In this document: positions 1-7,824 of the stretch, piece by piece
Numbering within the stretch: the stretch's first letter is position 1
How the letters are laid out: each line of letters starts with the position of its first letter
From: JAJXWB01 sp046349085
GTDB taxonomy: Bacteria; Pseudomonadota; Alphaproteobacteria; Rhizobiales; Beijerinckiaceae
Assembly (NCBI GenBank): GCA_046349085.1
Contig: JAXMDA010000003.1
Location: 248,001 to 312,000, forward strand
Direction of reading: 5' to 3'
DNA length: 64,000 nucleotides
Translations under genes and position numbers: made by a program
The notes under the pieces: generated by a model
Told to the model about the DNA's origin: nothing
What the model saw: only the letters and a program-made list of their open reading frames with translations
The model's database searches: none

Positions 1-974
1 CGCTGGGCAAGGACTACCGCTTCGAGACGCGCTTCTATCTGGACGACAAGAGGATGTTGTACGTGCGCGGCGGCGGCGACCCATTCCTGGTCTCCGAAGA
101 GCTTGCGATGCTCGCGAAAGAGCTGGTCGCGGCGACCGGCAAGGCGCCGCTCGCCGGCATCGTGCTCGACGCGAGCTACTATCCCGCCGATCTGCGCATC
201 CCTGGCATCGAGGACACAACGGAATCCTATGACGCGCTGAATTCCGCCCTGGCGGTGAACTTCAACACGATCTACGCCGTCCACCGCGGCAAGAGCGTCA
301 CCTCCGCGGAGAAGCAGACCCCGATCACGCCGCTGGCGATCAGCCAGTTCCGCAAGCGCGCGCCCAAGGGTCGCGATCGCATCAGCCTGGCGCAGGATCC
401 CGCGCTGAGCCTGCGCTACGCCGGCGAACTGCTCGCCGCGTTCATCGAGAAAGCCGGCGGCAGCGTGAAGGGGCAGATTGCGACCGGGTCGACGCCCGCG
501 GGCCTCGCGCCGGTCTATGTGCACCGACAGTCGCGCCCGCTGTCGGAGGTCCTTCACGCGCTGCTCATCGGTTCGAACAACTACGTCGCCAATCAGGTGT
601 TTCTGGAGACCGGCGCCCACCGTCTCGGCGCGCCGGTCAGCCTCGGCAAGTCGCTGACCGTGGCGAACGAGATGCTCGCTGCGCACGATCTCGCGCAATC
701 AATCCACCTCGAGGAAGGTTCGGGCATCAGCCGCGACAATCATTTCACGGCGCGCGGTCTCGCGAAGGTGCTCGGCCTGTTTGCGCCCCACGCCAACCTG
801 CTCAAGCGCGGCAAGGGCGCCGCGTACAAGACAGGCACCCTCGACGGCGTGCGTACGCTTGCGGGATACGCCGACACGTCCAGGCACGGAAAGGTGCGTT
901 TCGTGATCTCACTGAAGGGCAACGACAGCGAACTGCGCTTCCGCCTGCTGCGGGCGATCCAGGCCGCGCTATAG
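1..974 (+). CDS. dacB: D-alanyl-D-alanine carboxypeptidase/endopeptidase, PBP4 family (5' end missing)
   Basis: This is the C-terminal part of a class C low-molecular-weight penicillin-binding protein, a periplasmic enzyme that trims peptidoglycan peptides. The reading frame is open from base 3, so the gene begins before the window and the catalytic SxxK motif is not visible. Visible family marks are LYVRGGGDPFL near the cut end, the SNN triad (in GSNNYVANQ) and the KTGT motif (in YKTGTLDGV). The gene ends at TAG 972-974 and converges with the nos operon. It has no evident link to the denitrification genes. The family is clear; the choice of dacB over another PBP4-type name is by similarity only. 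Confidence 0.85.
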   Translation, partial: LGKDYRFETRFYLDDKRMLYVRGGGDPFLVSEELAMLAKELVAATGKAPLAGIVLDASYYPADLRIPGIEDTTESYDALNSALAVNFNTIYAVHRGKSVTSAEKQTPITPLAISQFRKRAPKGRDRISLAQDPALSLRYAGELLAAFIEKAGGSVKGQIATGSTPAGLAPVYVHRQSRPLSEVLHALLIGSNNYVANQVFLETGAHRLGAPVSLGKSLTVANEMLAAHDLAQSIHLEEGSGISRDNHFTARGLAKVLGLFAPHANLLKRGKGAAYKTGTLDGVRTLAGYADTSRHGKVRFVISLKGNDSELRFRLLRAIQAAL

Positions 975-1016
975 CGGCTCTGACGCGAGTTGCCTGAACC
1001 CAGGTCAATGCGCAGG

Positions 1017-1057
1017 CCGCACAAGCCCGGCCCATCGACCGCGGTAGGCTTGTGCGG
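1017..1057. terminator. Stem-loop between convergent dacB-like gene and nosX
   Basis: A perfect 11-bp inverted repeat (CCGCACAAGCC at 1017-1027 and GGCTTGTGCGG at 1047-1057) with a 19-base loop lies between two convergent gene ends. It has no T-tract, so it may be a Rho-assisted or bidirectional terminator or an mRNA 3' end protector. The structure is seen directly; the role is inferred from position. Confidence 0.55.
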
Positions 1058-1160
1058 GGCGCCAAGTGTCGAGACTCTCGCTCATCTCGGCGACGCCGCC
1101 CCCGGCCCCGCAACTCCGTTTCGCGAACCGACCCGGACACCACGAGGTCATCCGAGCATT

Positions 1161-2165
1161 CTAAATTGCCGCCTTGGCGACCCTGCGTATCAAGGATGTT
1201 TGGTCAACTACCAGCGCGTAATCCGCGCGACCAGCGCTTAACGCCCGCGCGATCTGGTCTTGTCCAAGCAGCGAGCAGGCGGTTGAGAGCGCATCCGCTG
1301 TGGTCGCGTCGTCGGCCACGATGCTGACGCTCCGGTACAGCGTCGCGCACTGCCCGTTGCGCGGATCAAAGAGATGGTTGAACCGTCCGGTCGGCTCGAA
1401 CTGAAAGCCGTAGGCGCCCGAAGTCGCAACCGCCTTGTCGGCAAGATTCAACTCCGCGCAGGATCGGGCAGGATCGGAAGGGTCGGCAATGCCGATGCGC
1501 CAGGGCGCGCCCTCCTGCTTACCCCCGACCGCGCGGGTCTCGCCCATGTCGACCAGGGCATGCGTCACGCCGCCATTGCGCAGAATATCGACGACGCGAT
1601 CGGAGATGTAGCCCTGCGCAATGCCGTTCAGCGTCAGCGCCATGCCTTTGGGCATCGAAATGCGATCGGCCCCGACGCGCACCCGGCGACAGTCCACGAG
1701 ATCGAGCGCGGCGCGAACGCGTTCCTGCGGCGGCCCTGCGGGGTCTGCATCCTCCTGCGAAAAATGTTCGGAGTACAGCGACCAGAGCGGCTGCACGCTC
1801 ACATCGAACGCGCCTTCCGTCGCCTCGTGCAAGGTCGCCGCCCGGCGCAGCAGGCCAACCAGTTCCGGCGGAGGCGTTTCGAGAAAACCGGACCGGTTCA
1901 GCCGCGCGAGATCGGAATCGGGTTTGTAGAGACTGAAGATGCGTTCGAGCCGGCGCGTTCCCGCCGCGACCGCGTCGATCAGCGCGTCAGCCGCCGCAGG
2001 GTCCTCGTGATAGAGCTGCAAGCTCGCGACGGCGCCTAGAGCTGTCCCTCGCCACACGAATGGACGCGACTGTGCGGCAAGCGCGGCGCGCGCGCCAAAG
2101 CCGGCCACGGCCGCCGAAGCCGCGACAATCCGGATGGCGCGTCTGCGGCTAATGTGGGCCGTCAT
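1161..2165 (-). CDS. nosX: NosX, ApbE-type FAD:protein FMN transferase
   Basis: This 334-residue protein belongs to the ApbE family, which attaches FMN covalently to a Thr in target proteins; NosX is known to flavinylate NosR. It starts with a twin-arginine type leader (SRRRAIRIVAASAA), placing it in the periplasm. Family motifs include LERIFSLYKPDSDLARLN near the N-terminus, LTLNGIAQGYISDRV in the middle and HLFDPRNG near the end. It is the last gene of the nos operon and its ATG overlaps the end of nosL by 17 bp. The matching acceptor motif SGATVT is present in NosR of this cluster, so donor enzyme and target are encoded together. Confidence 0.93.
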   Translation of the reverse strand: MTAHISRRRAIRIVAASAAVAGFGARAALAAQSRPFVWRGTALGAVASLQLYHEDPAAADALIDAVAAGTRRLERIFSLYKPDSDLARLNRSGFLETPPPELVGLLRRAATLHEATEGAFDVSVQPLWSLYSEHFSQEDADPAGPPQERVRAALDLVDCRRVRVGADRISMPKGMALTLNGIAQGYISDRVVDILRNGGVTHALVDMGETRAVGGKQEGAPWRIGIADPSDPARSCAELNLADKAVATSGAYGFQFEPTGRFNHLFDPRNGQCATLYRSVSIVADDATTADALSTACSLLGQDQIARALSAGRADYALVVDQTSLIRRVAKAAI

Positions 2166-2742
2166 GCGATCCTCCCGCCGTTCCGGACGGCTGTTGGTTC
2201 CTGTCTGCGGCGGCGCCTGGCGCCTCGCCCGCCCCGGTCAGCACCGCCTCGCCCGCCCCGGTCAGCACCGCCGATCGCGGCACGTCGGCATAAGCCACGA
2301 CCCGCCCGCCGTGGGCACGCGCGAATTCCTCGGCGGCGGCGCGGTCGGAGAACGGCACCGTCTCGGCGACGCCCATGCCGCCGCGCGCATCGCTGCCGAT
2401 GACGAAAACCGCCTTGCGTGCGTCGATCCAGTTGTCCGGTCCGGGGCGATCCCAGCTTGCCGCCTTCGCCATGTCCGAAACATAGATCGCCGATATATCC
2501 TTCGGTTCCTCGGGCAGCATCGTGAAAGCGAGCGTGTCGCGCGCCGACGAAAACCAGACGGGATCGATCAGGCTCCTCAGCCATATCTGCCCCTTCGGTC
2601 CCGCATGTTCGAGTACGTTCATGCCGCAATAGCGCCCCATCGCCTCCGCCGTGAGACTCATAGGCGGCGGCGCCTGCGCCTGTTCCCTGCATCCGGCGAG
2701 CAGCGCAGCGACTAGGATCGTCATCAGCGCAACGCGTCTCAT
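2149..2742 (-). CDS. nosL: NosL, copper chaperone lipoprotein for nitrous oxide reductase
   Basis: This predicted outer-envelope lipoprotein of 197 residues delivers copper to NosZ. The start ATG at 2742 gives a lipoprotein signal (ILVAALLAGC); longer in-frame starts would bury it. Family marks are MGRYCGMNVLEHAGPKGQIW and the later AIYVSDMAKAASWDRP segment. The start overlaps the nosY stop as ATGA. The C-terminus carries a duplicated octapeptide (AVLTGAGE twice) encoded by a perfect 24-bp tandem repeat, followed by a low-complexity tail. That tail is longer than usual for the family and is probably not part of the copper-binding core. Confidence 0.92.
   Translation of the reverse strand: MRRVALMTILVAALLAGCREQAQAPPPMSLTAEAMGRYCGMNVLEHAGPKGQIWLRSLIDPVWFSSARDTLAFTMLPEEPKDISAIYVSDMAKAASWDRPGPDNWIDARKAVFVIGSDARGGMGVAETVPFSDRAAAEEFARAHGGRVVAYADVPRSAVLTGAGEAVLTGAGEAPGAAADRNQQPSGTAGGSHDGPH
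2222..2269. repeat. 24-bp perfect tandem duplication inside nosL
   Basis: Two identical 24-bp units lie head to tail at 2222-2245 and 2246-2269, in frame within the 3' end of nosL. They encode AVLTGAGE twice. The unit length is a multiple of three, so copy-number change would leave the frame intact. Confidence 0.9.
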
Positions 2743-3569
2743 ATCGGCCTCCGCGAGAAGACGGCGGCGGCGACCGCCAGCGGAACGAGACACCACAGCG
2801 CGAGGGCGGCCAGGATTTCGCCAAGCCCGATGCTGATCGCGCCGCTGAGGCCCGCCATGCCGGAAAACGCGCCGACGTTGGCGAAACCGGCGAGATTGAA
2901 CAGGCGATATGCGTCAGTCGGGTTGAGAAGGAGCAGAAGTCGGACCGCGCCCGCGGAAATCGTGCGCCCCTGATCGAGCGCCAGCGCCGACAGAAGAGCC
3001 ATGTCGTAGACGAGAACGAACACTAGCCAGATGGCGATCGCCGCGCCGGCCGCGCCGCCGCGTGTCTTGGCGAGCGCGCTGACGAGATAGCCGGTTGCGA
3101 GAAAGACCGCGCCGAGCAAGATCGACGAACCGAGCATTGCGACGAAAGGCGTCCAGCTCGTCGTCGCGATAGTTTCGTTCGTGAAGAAAACGGCGACCGC
3201 CGCCGCGCCGAAACCTGTCGCGGTCGCCAGCGCGACGATCGACAGATGGCCGAGAAATTTCCCGAGCAGCACCTGGCTGCGTCCGATCGGATAGCTCAGG
3301 ACGAGCAGCATCGTGCCGCGCTCGACCTCGCCGACTATGGCGTCGTGCGCGATAAGAAGCGCGATCAGGGGGACGAGAAAGATCGACAGGCTCGACAAAC
3401 TGACGATGACGACGTCGAGCGCATGGACGGATACTGCGCCGGTCGGCGCGCTGCCAAGAAATGTAAGCGTGAGCGCCAGGACGGCCAGCAGCAGGGTGGC
3501 CGAGAAGACCCAGCGGTTGCGGACGCCTTCCCGCAATTCTCGCGTCGCCACGGCCAGCACGTTGTTCAT
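2739..3569 (-). CDS. nosY: NosY, ABC transporter permease of the Nos system
   Basis: This 276-residue integral membrane protein has about six hydrophobic segments and forms the NosDFY complex with NosF (ATPase) and NosD (periplasmic). The complex is needed to assemble the copper centre CuZ in NosZ. The N-terminus (MNNVLAVATRELREGVRNRW) and the cytosolic loop EVERGTMLLVLSYPIGRSQ are typical of ABC-2 type permeases of this family. The start overlaps the nosF stop by 4 bp and the stop overlaps the nosL start, so translation is probably coupled across the operon. Confidence 0.93.
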   Translation of the reverse strand: MNNVLAVATRELREGVRNRWVFSATLLLAVLALTLTFLGSAPTGAVSVHALDVVIVSLSSLSIFLVPLIALLIAHDAIVGEVERGTMLLVLSYPIGRSQVLLGKFLGHLSIVALATATGFGAAAVAVFFTNETIATTSWTPFVAMLGSSILLGAVFLATGYLVSALAKTRGGAAGAAIAIWLVFVLVYDMALLSALALDQGRTISAGAVRLLLLLNPTDAYRLFNLAGFANVGAFSGMAGLSGAISIGLGEILAALALWCLVPLAVAAAVFSRRPI

Positions 3570-4480
3570 GGCGCAATGCTCCGGCGGCGGAGAAAGCCGA
3601 CGTAGATTTCATCGAGCGTCGGCGGCGCGATGTCGATGTCCGCGACGACATCGCCGAGCCCGGTCGCCATACGCAGCGCCGCGATCTTCTCCTGCGGACC
3701 GACGTTGATTTCGATAGTCGCCTCGCCGAGCGCGCGCGCGGCGAAGGGCGCGCAGCGCCCGATCACGTCCTGCGCCGGGACGCGCAGCGCCAGCCCGATC
3801 CGCGTCGGCGCGCCAGAGGAGCGTCGCAGGCTCTCGAGCCCGCCATCCGCCACCTTCGCGCCTTCATGCATGACGATGATCCGGTCGACGCGTCCCTCCA
3901 GTTCGGCAAGCGCGTGAGAGGACATGAGCACGGTCGCGCCCGTTGCGCGCAGATCGGAAAGGATCTTGTAAAACTCCGCGCGCAGCTCTGGATCGAGTCC
4001 GGTCGTCGGCTCGTCGAGGAGAAGAACCTGCGGCGCGCCCAGGAGCGCCTGCGCAAGACCGAGCCGCTGGCGCATCCCCTTCGAGTAGCCGTCGACACGC
4101 CTGTCCGCCGCGGCTGCCAGACCGACACGTTCGAGCAGATCGCCGACGGCCTTGCGCGGCTGACGCTTGAGGCGCGCGAAAAAGGACAATGTCTCCCGGC
4201 CGGTGAGACTGCCGCTGAAGGCGATGGCCTCCGGCAGGAAGCCGAGGCGGGCGCGGGCCGAAAATTGCCCCGCGGCCGGGTCCTCGCCGAGGATGCGCAA
4301 ACGCCCCGAACCCGGCCGCACCAGACCGAGCATCATCTTCATGATCGTGGTCTTGCCCGCGCCATTGTGGCCGACCAGCCCCACGACGGTCGCCGCTTCG
4401 AGCGCGAAGGAAACGTCGTGGACCGCCTCGCGCGCGCCGTAGGACTTGCAGACGTTGGACAAATGTACTGGCGCGTTCAC
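3566..4480 (-). CDS. nosF: NosF, ABC transporter ATPase of the Nos system
   Basis: This is the cytoplasmic ATPase that powers the NosDFY maturation complex. I chose the GTG at 4480, giving 304 residues, because it overlaps the nosD stop as GTGA and puts the Walker A motif GHNGAGKT at residues 37-44, as in relatives. The in-frame ATG farther upstream would add 33 residues lying inside nosD. The signature YSKGMRQRLGLAQA and Walker B VLLLDEPTTGLDP are intact. The C-terminal domain after the nucleotide-binding fold matches the extension normal for NosF. Confidence 0.93.
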   Translation of the reverse strand: MNAPVHLSNVCKSYGAREAVHDVSFALEAATVVGLVGHNGAGKTTIMKMMLGLVRPGSGRLRILGEDPAAGQFSARARLGFLPEAIAFSGSLTGRETLSFFARLKRQPRKAVGDLLERVGLAAAADRRVDGYSKGMRQRLGLAQALLGAPQVLLLDEPTTGLDPELRAEFYKILSDLRATGATVLMSSHALAELEGRVDRIIVMHEGAKVADGGLESLRRSSGAPTRIGLALRVPAQDVIGRCAPFAARALGEATIEINVGPQEKIAALRMATGLGDVVADIDIAPPTLDEIYVGFLRRRSIAP

Positions 4481-5850
4481 GGCGAGCTCCGCGTCGAGGG
4501 TCTCGTCGGCGGCTTCATGAGCGGGCGCGTGTCGATTACGCCTCCCGGCAGCAACGCGGGAAACTGCGATTGCGCCCAACGGATCGTCTGCACCGCAGGG
4601 CTGTTGGCCAGAATCTTCGCCTCAGGCGCAATCCACATCACGCGATCGATCAGGTCGTTGGGGCGATAGGCCGTATCCGCAATGCCGTCGCCATTCAGGT
4701 CGAAACCCGGATTGTCGCTCCAGTAGTTGCCGCGTCCGGTCGCGCCCCAGTCGAGGTTGCGCGTGCCGACGTATTTCACCTGGGTGCGATTGCCGACGAA
4801 CGAGTTTTGCGCAAGCTGGTTGCCTTCGGAGCCGGCGGTGAAATGAATGCCGACCTCGCAGCCTTCGAACCAGTTGCGCTCAAATTTGTTGTGATTGGCG
4901 TTGTAGATGAAGACGCAACGTTCCGGGCCGATCCGCGCGCCGCCTTGCTTGTCGGACGCGCGGCCTTCGGAGAGGGCGCCATGCATATCGGTCGCGGCGG
5001 ATCGCCGGCCGGCCGACGCCCATCGGGAAGCCGGCTGCATTCCACCGAAGACCGCGTTGTCGGCGATCGTGGAATCGTTCGCATAGTTGAACAGGAGCCC
5101 TTGATCGCGGTCATGGTCTGAAACGTTGCCGGTCACCCTCAGGCGGTTTGAGAACATGAGCGCGAATCCGACCACATTGCCGGTAGACACGTTATCGGAG
5201 ATCTCGCTGTCGTTCGTGTACATGTAGTGGATCGCGAACCGCACATCGTGGAAGCGGTTGCCGCGGTAGAGATTGCGCGAACTGCTGATCGAGAAGATTC
5301 CGTCGCGCCCATAGCTGATGTCGTTGTCGATCACCTGGGCGCCCGGAGCGTTCCAGACGGACACGCCATTGCCCATCTCGTTGACGCGACCGTGACGTAT
5401 GCCGAGAATCGTATTGCCGCGCGCGATCGCATTTGCGGCGCCGTGCAGATAGACGCCGTACAGATTGTCGTCGAGCCGATTGTTCTCGACGCGCGCGCCG
5501 GCTGCGCTCTGTTCGACGAAGACGCCGGCGTTCATTGCAGTCCAGTCGCGCCCGGACCCCTCGATGGACAGACCGCGCACCACGGCGCCCGGAGCGACAA
5601 CCGTCACCACATTGCCGACGCCATCCCCACGCAGCATCGCCCCTGTGGCGCCGACAAGCCCGATTGAACGCGAAAGCCGCACCGGCCCGCGATATTCGCC
5701 GGCCGCAAGTTCCAGCGTGTCGCCGTCGCGCGATGCATCGATCGCGGCCTGCAGATCGGCGCCGGGCGCGAGCGCAACCCGCTCCGCCCGCGCCAGGGGC
5801 GCTGGCAAGAGCAGGAGAGCAGCGGCGAAGCCTGTGACGAGGCGGGTCAT
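4477..5850 (-). CDS. nosD: NosD, periplasmic beta-helix copper-delivery protein
   Basis: This 457-residue secreted protein is the periplasmic component of the NosDFY complex, which accepts copper from NosL and helps build CuZ. The ATG at 5850 gives a clear Sec signal (LVTGFAAALLLLPAPLARA). The body consists of short right-handed parallel beta-helix turns of the CASH type, with repeated asparagine-rich rungs such as ENNRLDDNLYGVYL and SEISDNVSTGNVVGFALM. The gene begins 7 bp after nosZ and overlaps nosF. Length and repeats fit the family. Confidence 0.93.
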   Translation of the reverse strand: MTRLVTGFAAALLLLPAPLARAERVALAPGADLQAAIDASRDGDTLELAAGEYRGPVRLSRSIGLVGATGAMLRGDGVGNVVTVVAPGAVVRGLSIEGSGRDWTAMNAGVFVEQSAAGARVENNRLDDNLYGVYLHGAANAIARGNTILGIRHGRVNEMGNGVSVWNAPGAQVIDNDISYGRDGIFSISSSRNLYRGNRFHDVRFAIHYMYTNDSEISDNVSTGNVVGFALMFSNRLRVTGNVSDHDRDQGLLFNYANDSTIADNAVFGGMQPASRWASAGRRSAATDMHGALSEGRASDKQGGARIGPERCVFIYNANHNKFERNWFEGCEVGIHFTAGSEGNQLAQNSFVGNRTQVKYVGTRNLDWGATGRGNYWSDNPGFDLNGDGIADTAYRPNDLIDRVMWIAPEAKILANSPAVQTIRWAQSQFPALLPGGVIDTRPLMKPPTRPSTRSSP

Positions 5851-5857
5851 TGCAGAC

Positions 5858-7792
5858 CTAGACGTTCTTCGGCTCCACCAGCATCCGGCCGCGCATCTCC
5901 ATGTGCATGGCGTGGCAGAACCACGTGCAGAAGTACCAATACACGCCCGGCTTGTCGGCAATGAAGGTGACGGACGAGGTTTGCTGCGGTCCGATCTCCA
6001 TGTTGACGCCGTAGTTCACGATGCAGAATCCGTGCGTCAGGTCCTCGACGTTGTCGATGTTGGTGACGAAGACGGTGACTTCGTCGCCCTGCTTCACCTG
6101 GAATTTGTCCAGCCCGTATGCGGGCGCTGCGGACGTCATGTAGACGCGCACCTTGCTTCCGTCCCGGATCACCTTCGAATCGGCTTCGAGTTTGACGCCA
6201 TCGGCCGCCGCCTGCTGGCGCGCGTCCTCGAAGAAGGGATCATCGCGTTTCCACACGCTGACGATGCGCCCCTCGAGCTTCGAGCGATGCACGATCACTG
6301 CGTCATGCGGCTCCGCGAAGCTCGGGCCGTCGTGCACCAGAACCATCCGGTCGCCTGAAATGTCGATCAACTGGTCGTTTTCCGGCTTCAGGACTCCCGT
6401 GTTGAGAAAACGGTCCTTGGAGAACTTGTTCAGCGACAAGAGCCACTTTCCATCCGCTTCCTTCGTCTCGCCCATCGAGGAATGGTTGTGGCCGGGCTGA
6501 TAGTGCACGTCGAGTTTCTGGATGACCGGATTGACCTTTTCGCCCTGGAATGCGCGCTTGGCGGCTTCGATGTTCCACTTCGCCACCTGGCTATCGAGGA
6601 ACAGCGTCGTATAGGCGTTGCCCTTGCCGTCGAAGGCCGTGTGCAGGGGCCCGAGGCCCAGTTCAGGTTCGGCGACGACGACATCGCGCGGTTTGATCTT
6701 GTCGTCGAACAGATCGTCGAACTTCCGCACGTCCATCACCGTCACGGTCGGCGAGAGCTTGCCGTTCGCGACGATGTGAATGCCGTCGGGCGCCGTGTTC
6801 ATCCCGTGCGGACTATTTGGGACCGGCACGTATCTTGTGTACTTCGATCCCTTGCGGCCATCGACTACGGGGACGCCGCTGATCTCCTTGTAGTCGCCCT
6901 TTCTGACCGCCTCCTCGATCCGCTTGATGTTGAAGATGACGACCCAGTCGAGTTCGCTCGCGGTCATTTCCTCCAGCGTCACGCCCTTCTCGGAATTGTA
7001 ACAGGTCGAGAAGGCGTACTTGCCCTGGTAGTCGGCGTCGCAATTGTCGAGATTGCCGTCCACGATCACTTGCCAGGCGACCTTCATCGTATCGCCGTCC
7101 ACAGCCGAAAACACGGACCAGTACTTGGTCTTGTCGTCGAGGACCGTGCCGTCGTTGGGAATGGGCACCTCGTATTCGCCATTGCAGAAGAGGTAGCCCG
7201 TGCGCGGGTACTTCTGCGGCCGCATCCCGTGAACAGTGTATTGGTTGGGAATCTCGACGATCTTGTCGCATTTCATCACATCGGTGCGGATGCGCGCCAG
7301 GCGTGTGTTCGCCTTGTCGTTGATGAATATGTAGCGGCCGTCGTAGGCGCCGTCGGTGAAGGACATGTGCGGGTGGTGGCAATCGCCGTTGAGCCACATG
7401 CCGCCGCGATCCTTTAGGCGCTCGCGCGTCTCGGCGGTCAGCCCTTCGGTCAGGATGCGCCGGCTCTGGTTTGTCTGTCCCCATCCCGTCGCGCCATCGC
7501 GGTTGAAGACCGGAACGCGGATGAGTTCGCGCATCGACGGCATGCCGATGATGCGAAGCTCGCCCGTCTGTCCGCTGGAGAAGAAGACGTAGTACTCGTC
7601 GAGCTGGCCAGGGCGGACCTCGATCTTCTGCATGGCGGCGCGGCCCGGCGTCTGCGCCTCGGCGGCCGTGGGCGTTGCGAGTCGACCGGCGCCGACGCCG
7701 GCTGCGGCGCCTGCGGCGGCGGCGGCCGCGGACGTGCCGAGCACCTGGCGACGATTGATCGGCTGGCCTTCGTTCTTCCGGTCTTCGGTCAT
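5858..7792 (-). CDS. nosZ: NosZ, nitrous oxide reductase (Tat-exported, clade I type)
   Basis: This is the catalytic subunit reducing N2O to N2 in the periplasm. The ATG at 7792 is preceded by AAGGGAG and gives 644 residues. The twin-arginine signal (NRRQVLGTS, Arg14-Arg15) marks the clade I, Tat-dependent type. The seven-bladed propeller that holds CuZ includes GDCHHPHMSFTDG. The C-terminal cupredoxin domain has the CuA motif CTWFCHAMHMEM, giving ligands Cys622, Cys626, His630 and Met633. An alternative ATG at 7828 overlaps the nosR stop as ATGA and would add 12 residues before the signal. All known active-site motifs I could check are intact. Confidence 0.97.
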   Translation of the reverse strand: MTEDRKNEGQPINRRQVLGTSAAAAAAGAAAGVGAGRLATPTAAEAQTPGRAAMQKIEVRPGQLDEYYVFFSSGQTGELRIIGMPSMRELIRVPVFNRDGATGWGQTNQSRRILTEGLTAETRERLKDRGGMWLNGDCHHPHMSFTDGAYDGRYIFINDKANTRLARIRTDVMKCDKIVEIPNQYTVHGMRPQKYPRTGYLFCNGEYEVPIPNDGTVLDDKTKYWSVFSAVDGDTMKVAWQVIVDGNLDNCDADYQGKYAFSTCYNSEKGVTLEEMTASELDWVVIFNIKRIEEAVRKGDYKEISGVPVVDGRKGSKYTRYVPVPNSPHGMNTAPDGIHIVANGKLSPTVTVMDVRKFDDLFDDKIKPRDVVVAEPELGLGPLHTAFDGKGNAYTTLFLDSQVAKWNIEAAKRAFQGEKVNPVIQKLDVHYQPGHNHSSMGETKEADGKWLLSLNKFSKDRFLNTGVLKPENDQLIDISGDRMVLVHDGPSFAEPHDAVIVHRSKLEGRIVSVWKRDDPFFEDARQQAAADGVKLEADSKVIRDGSKVRVYMTSAAPAYGLDKFQVKQGDEVTVFVTNIDNVEDLTHGFCIVNYGVNMEIGPQQTSSVTFIADKPGVYWYFCTWFCHAMHMEMRGRMLVEPKNV

Positions 7793-7824
7793 TGCGACGC
7801 TCCCTTGTGGGTCTCCTGCGATCT

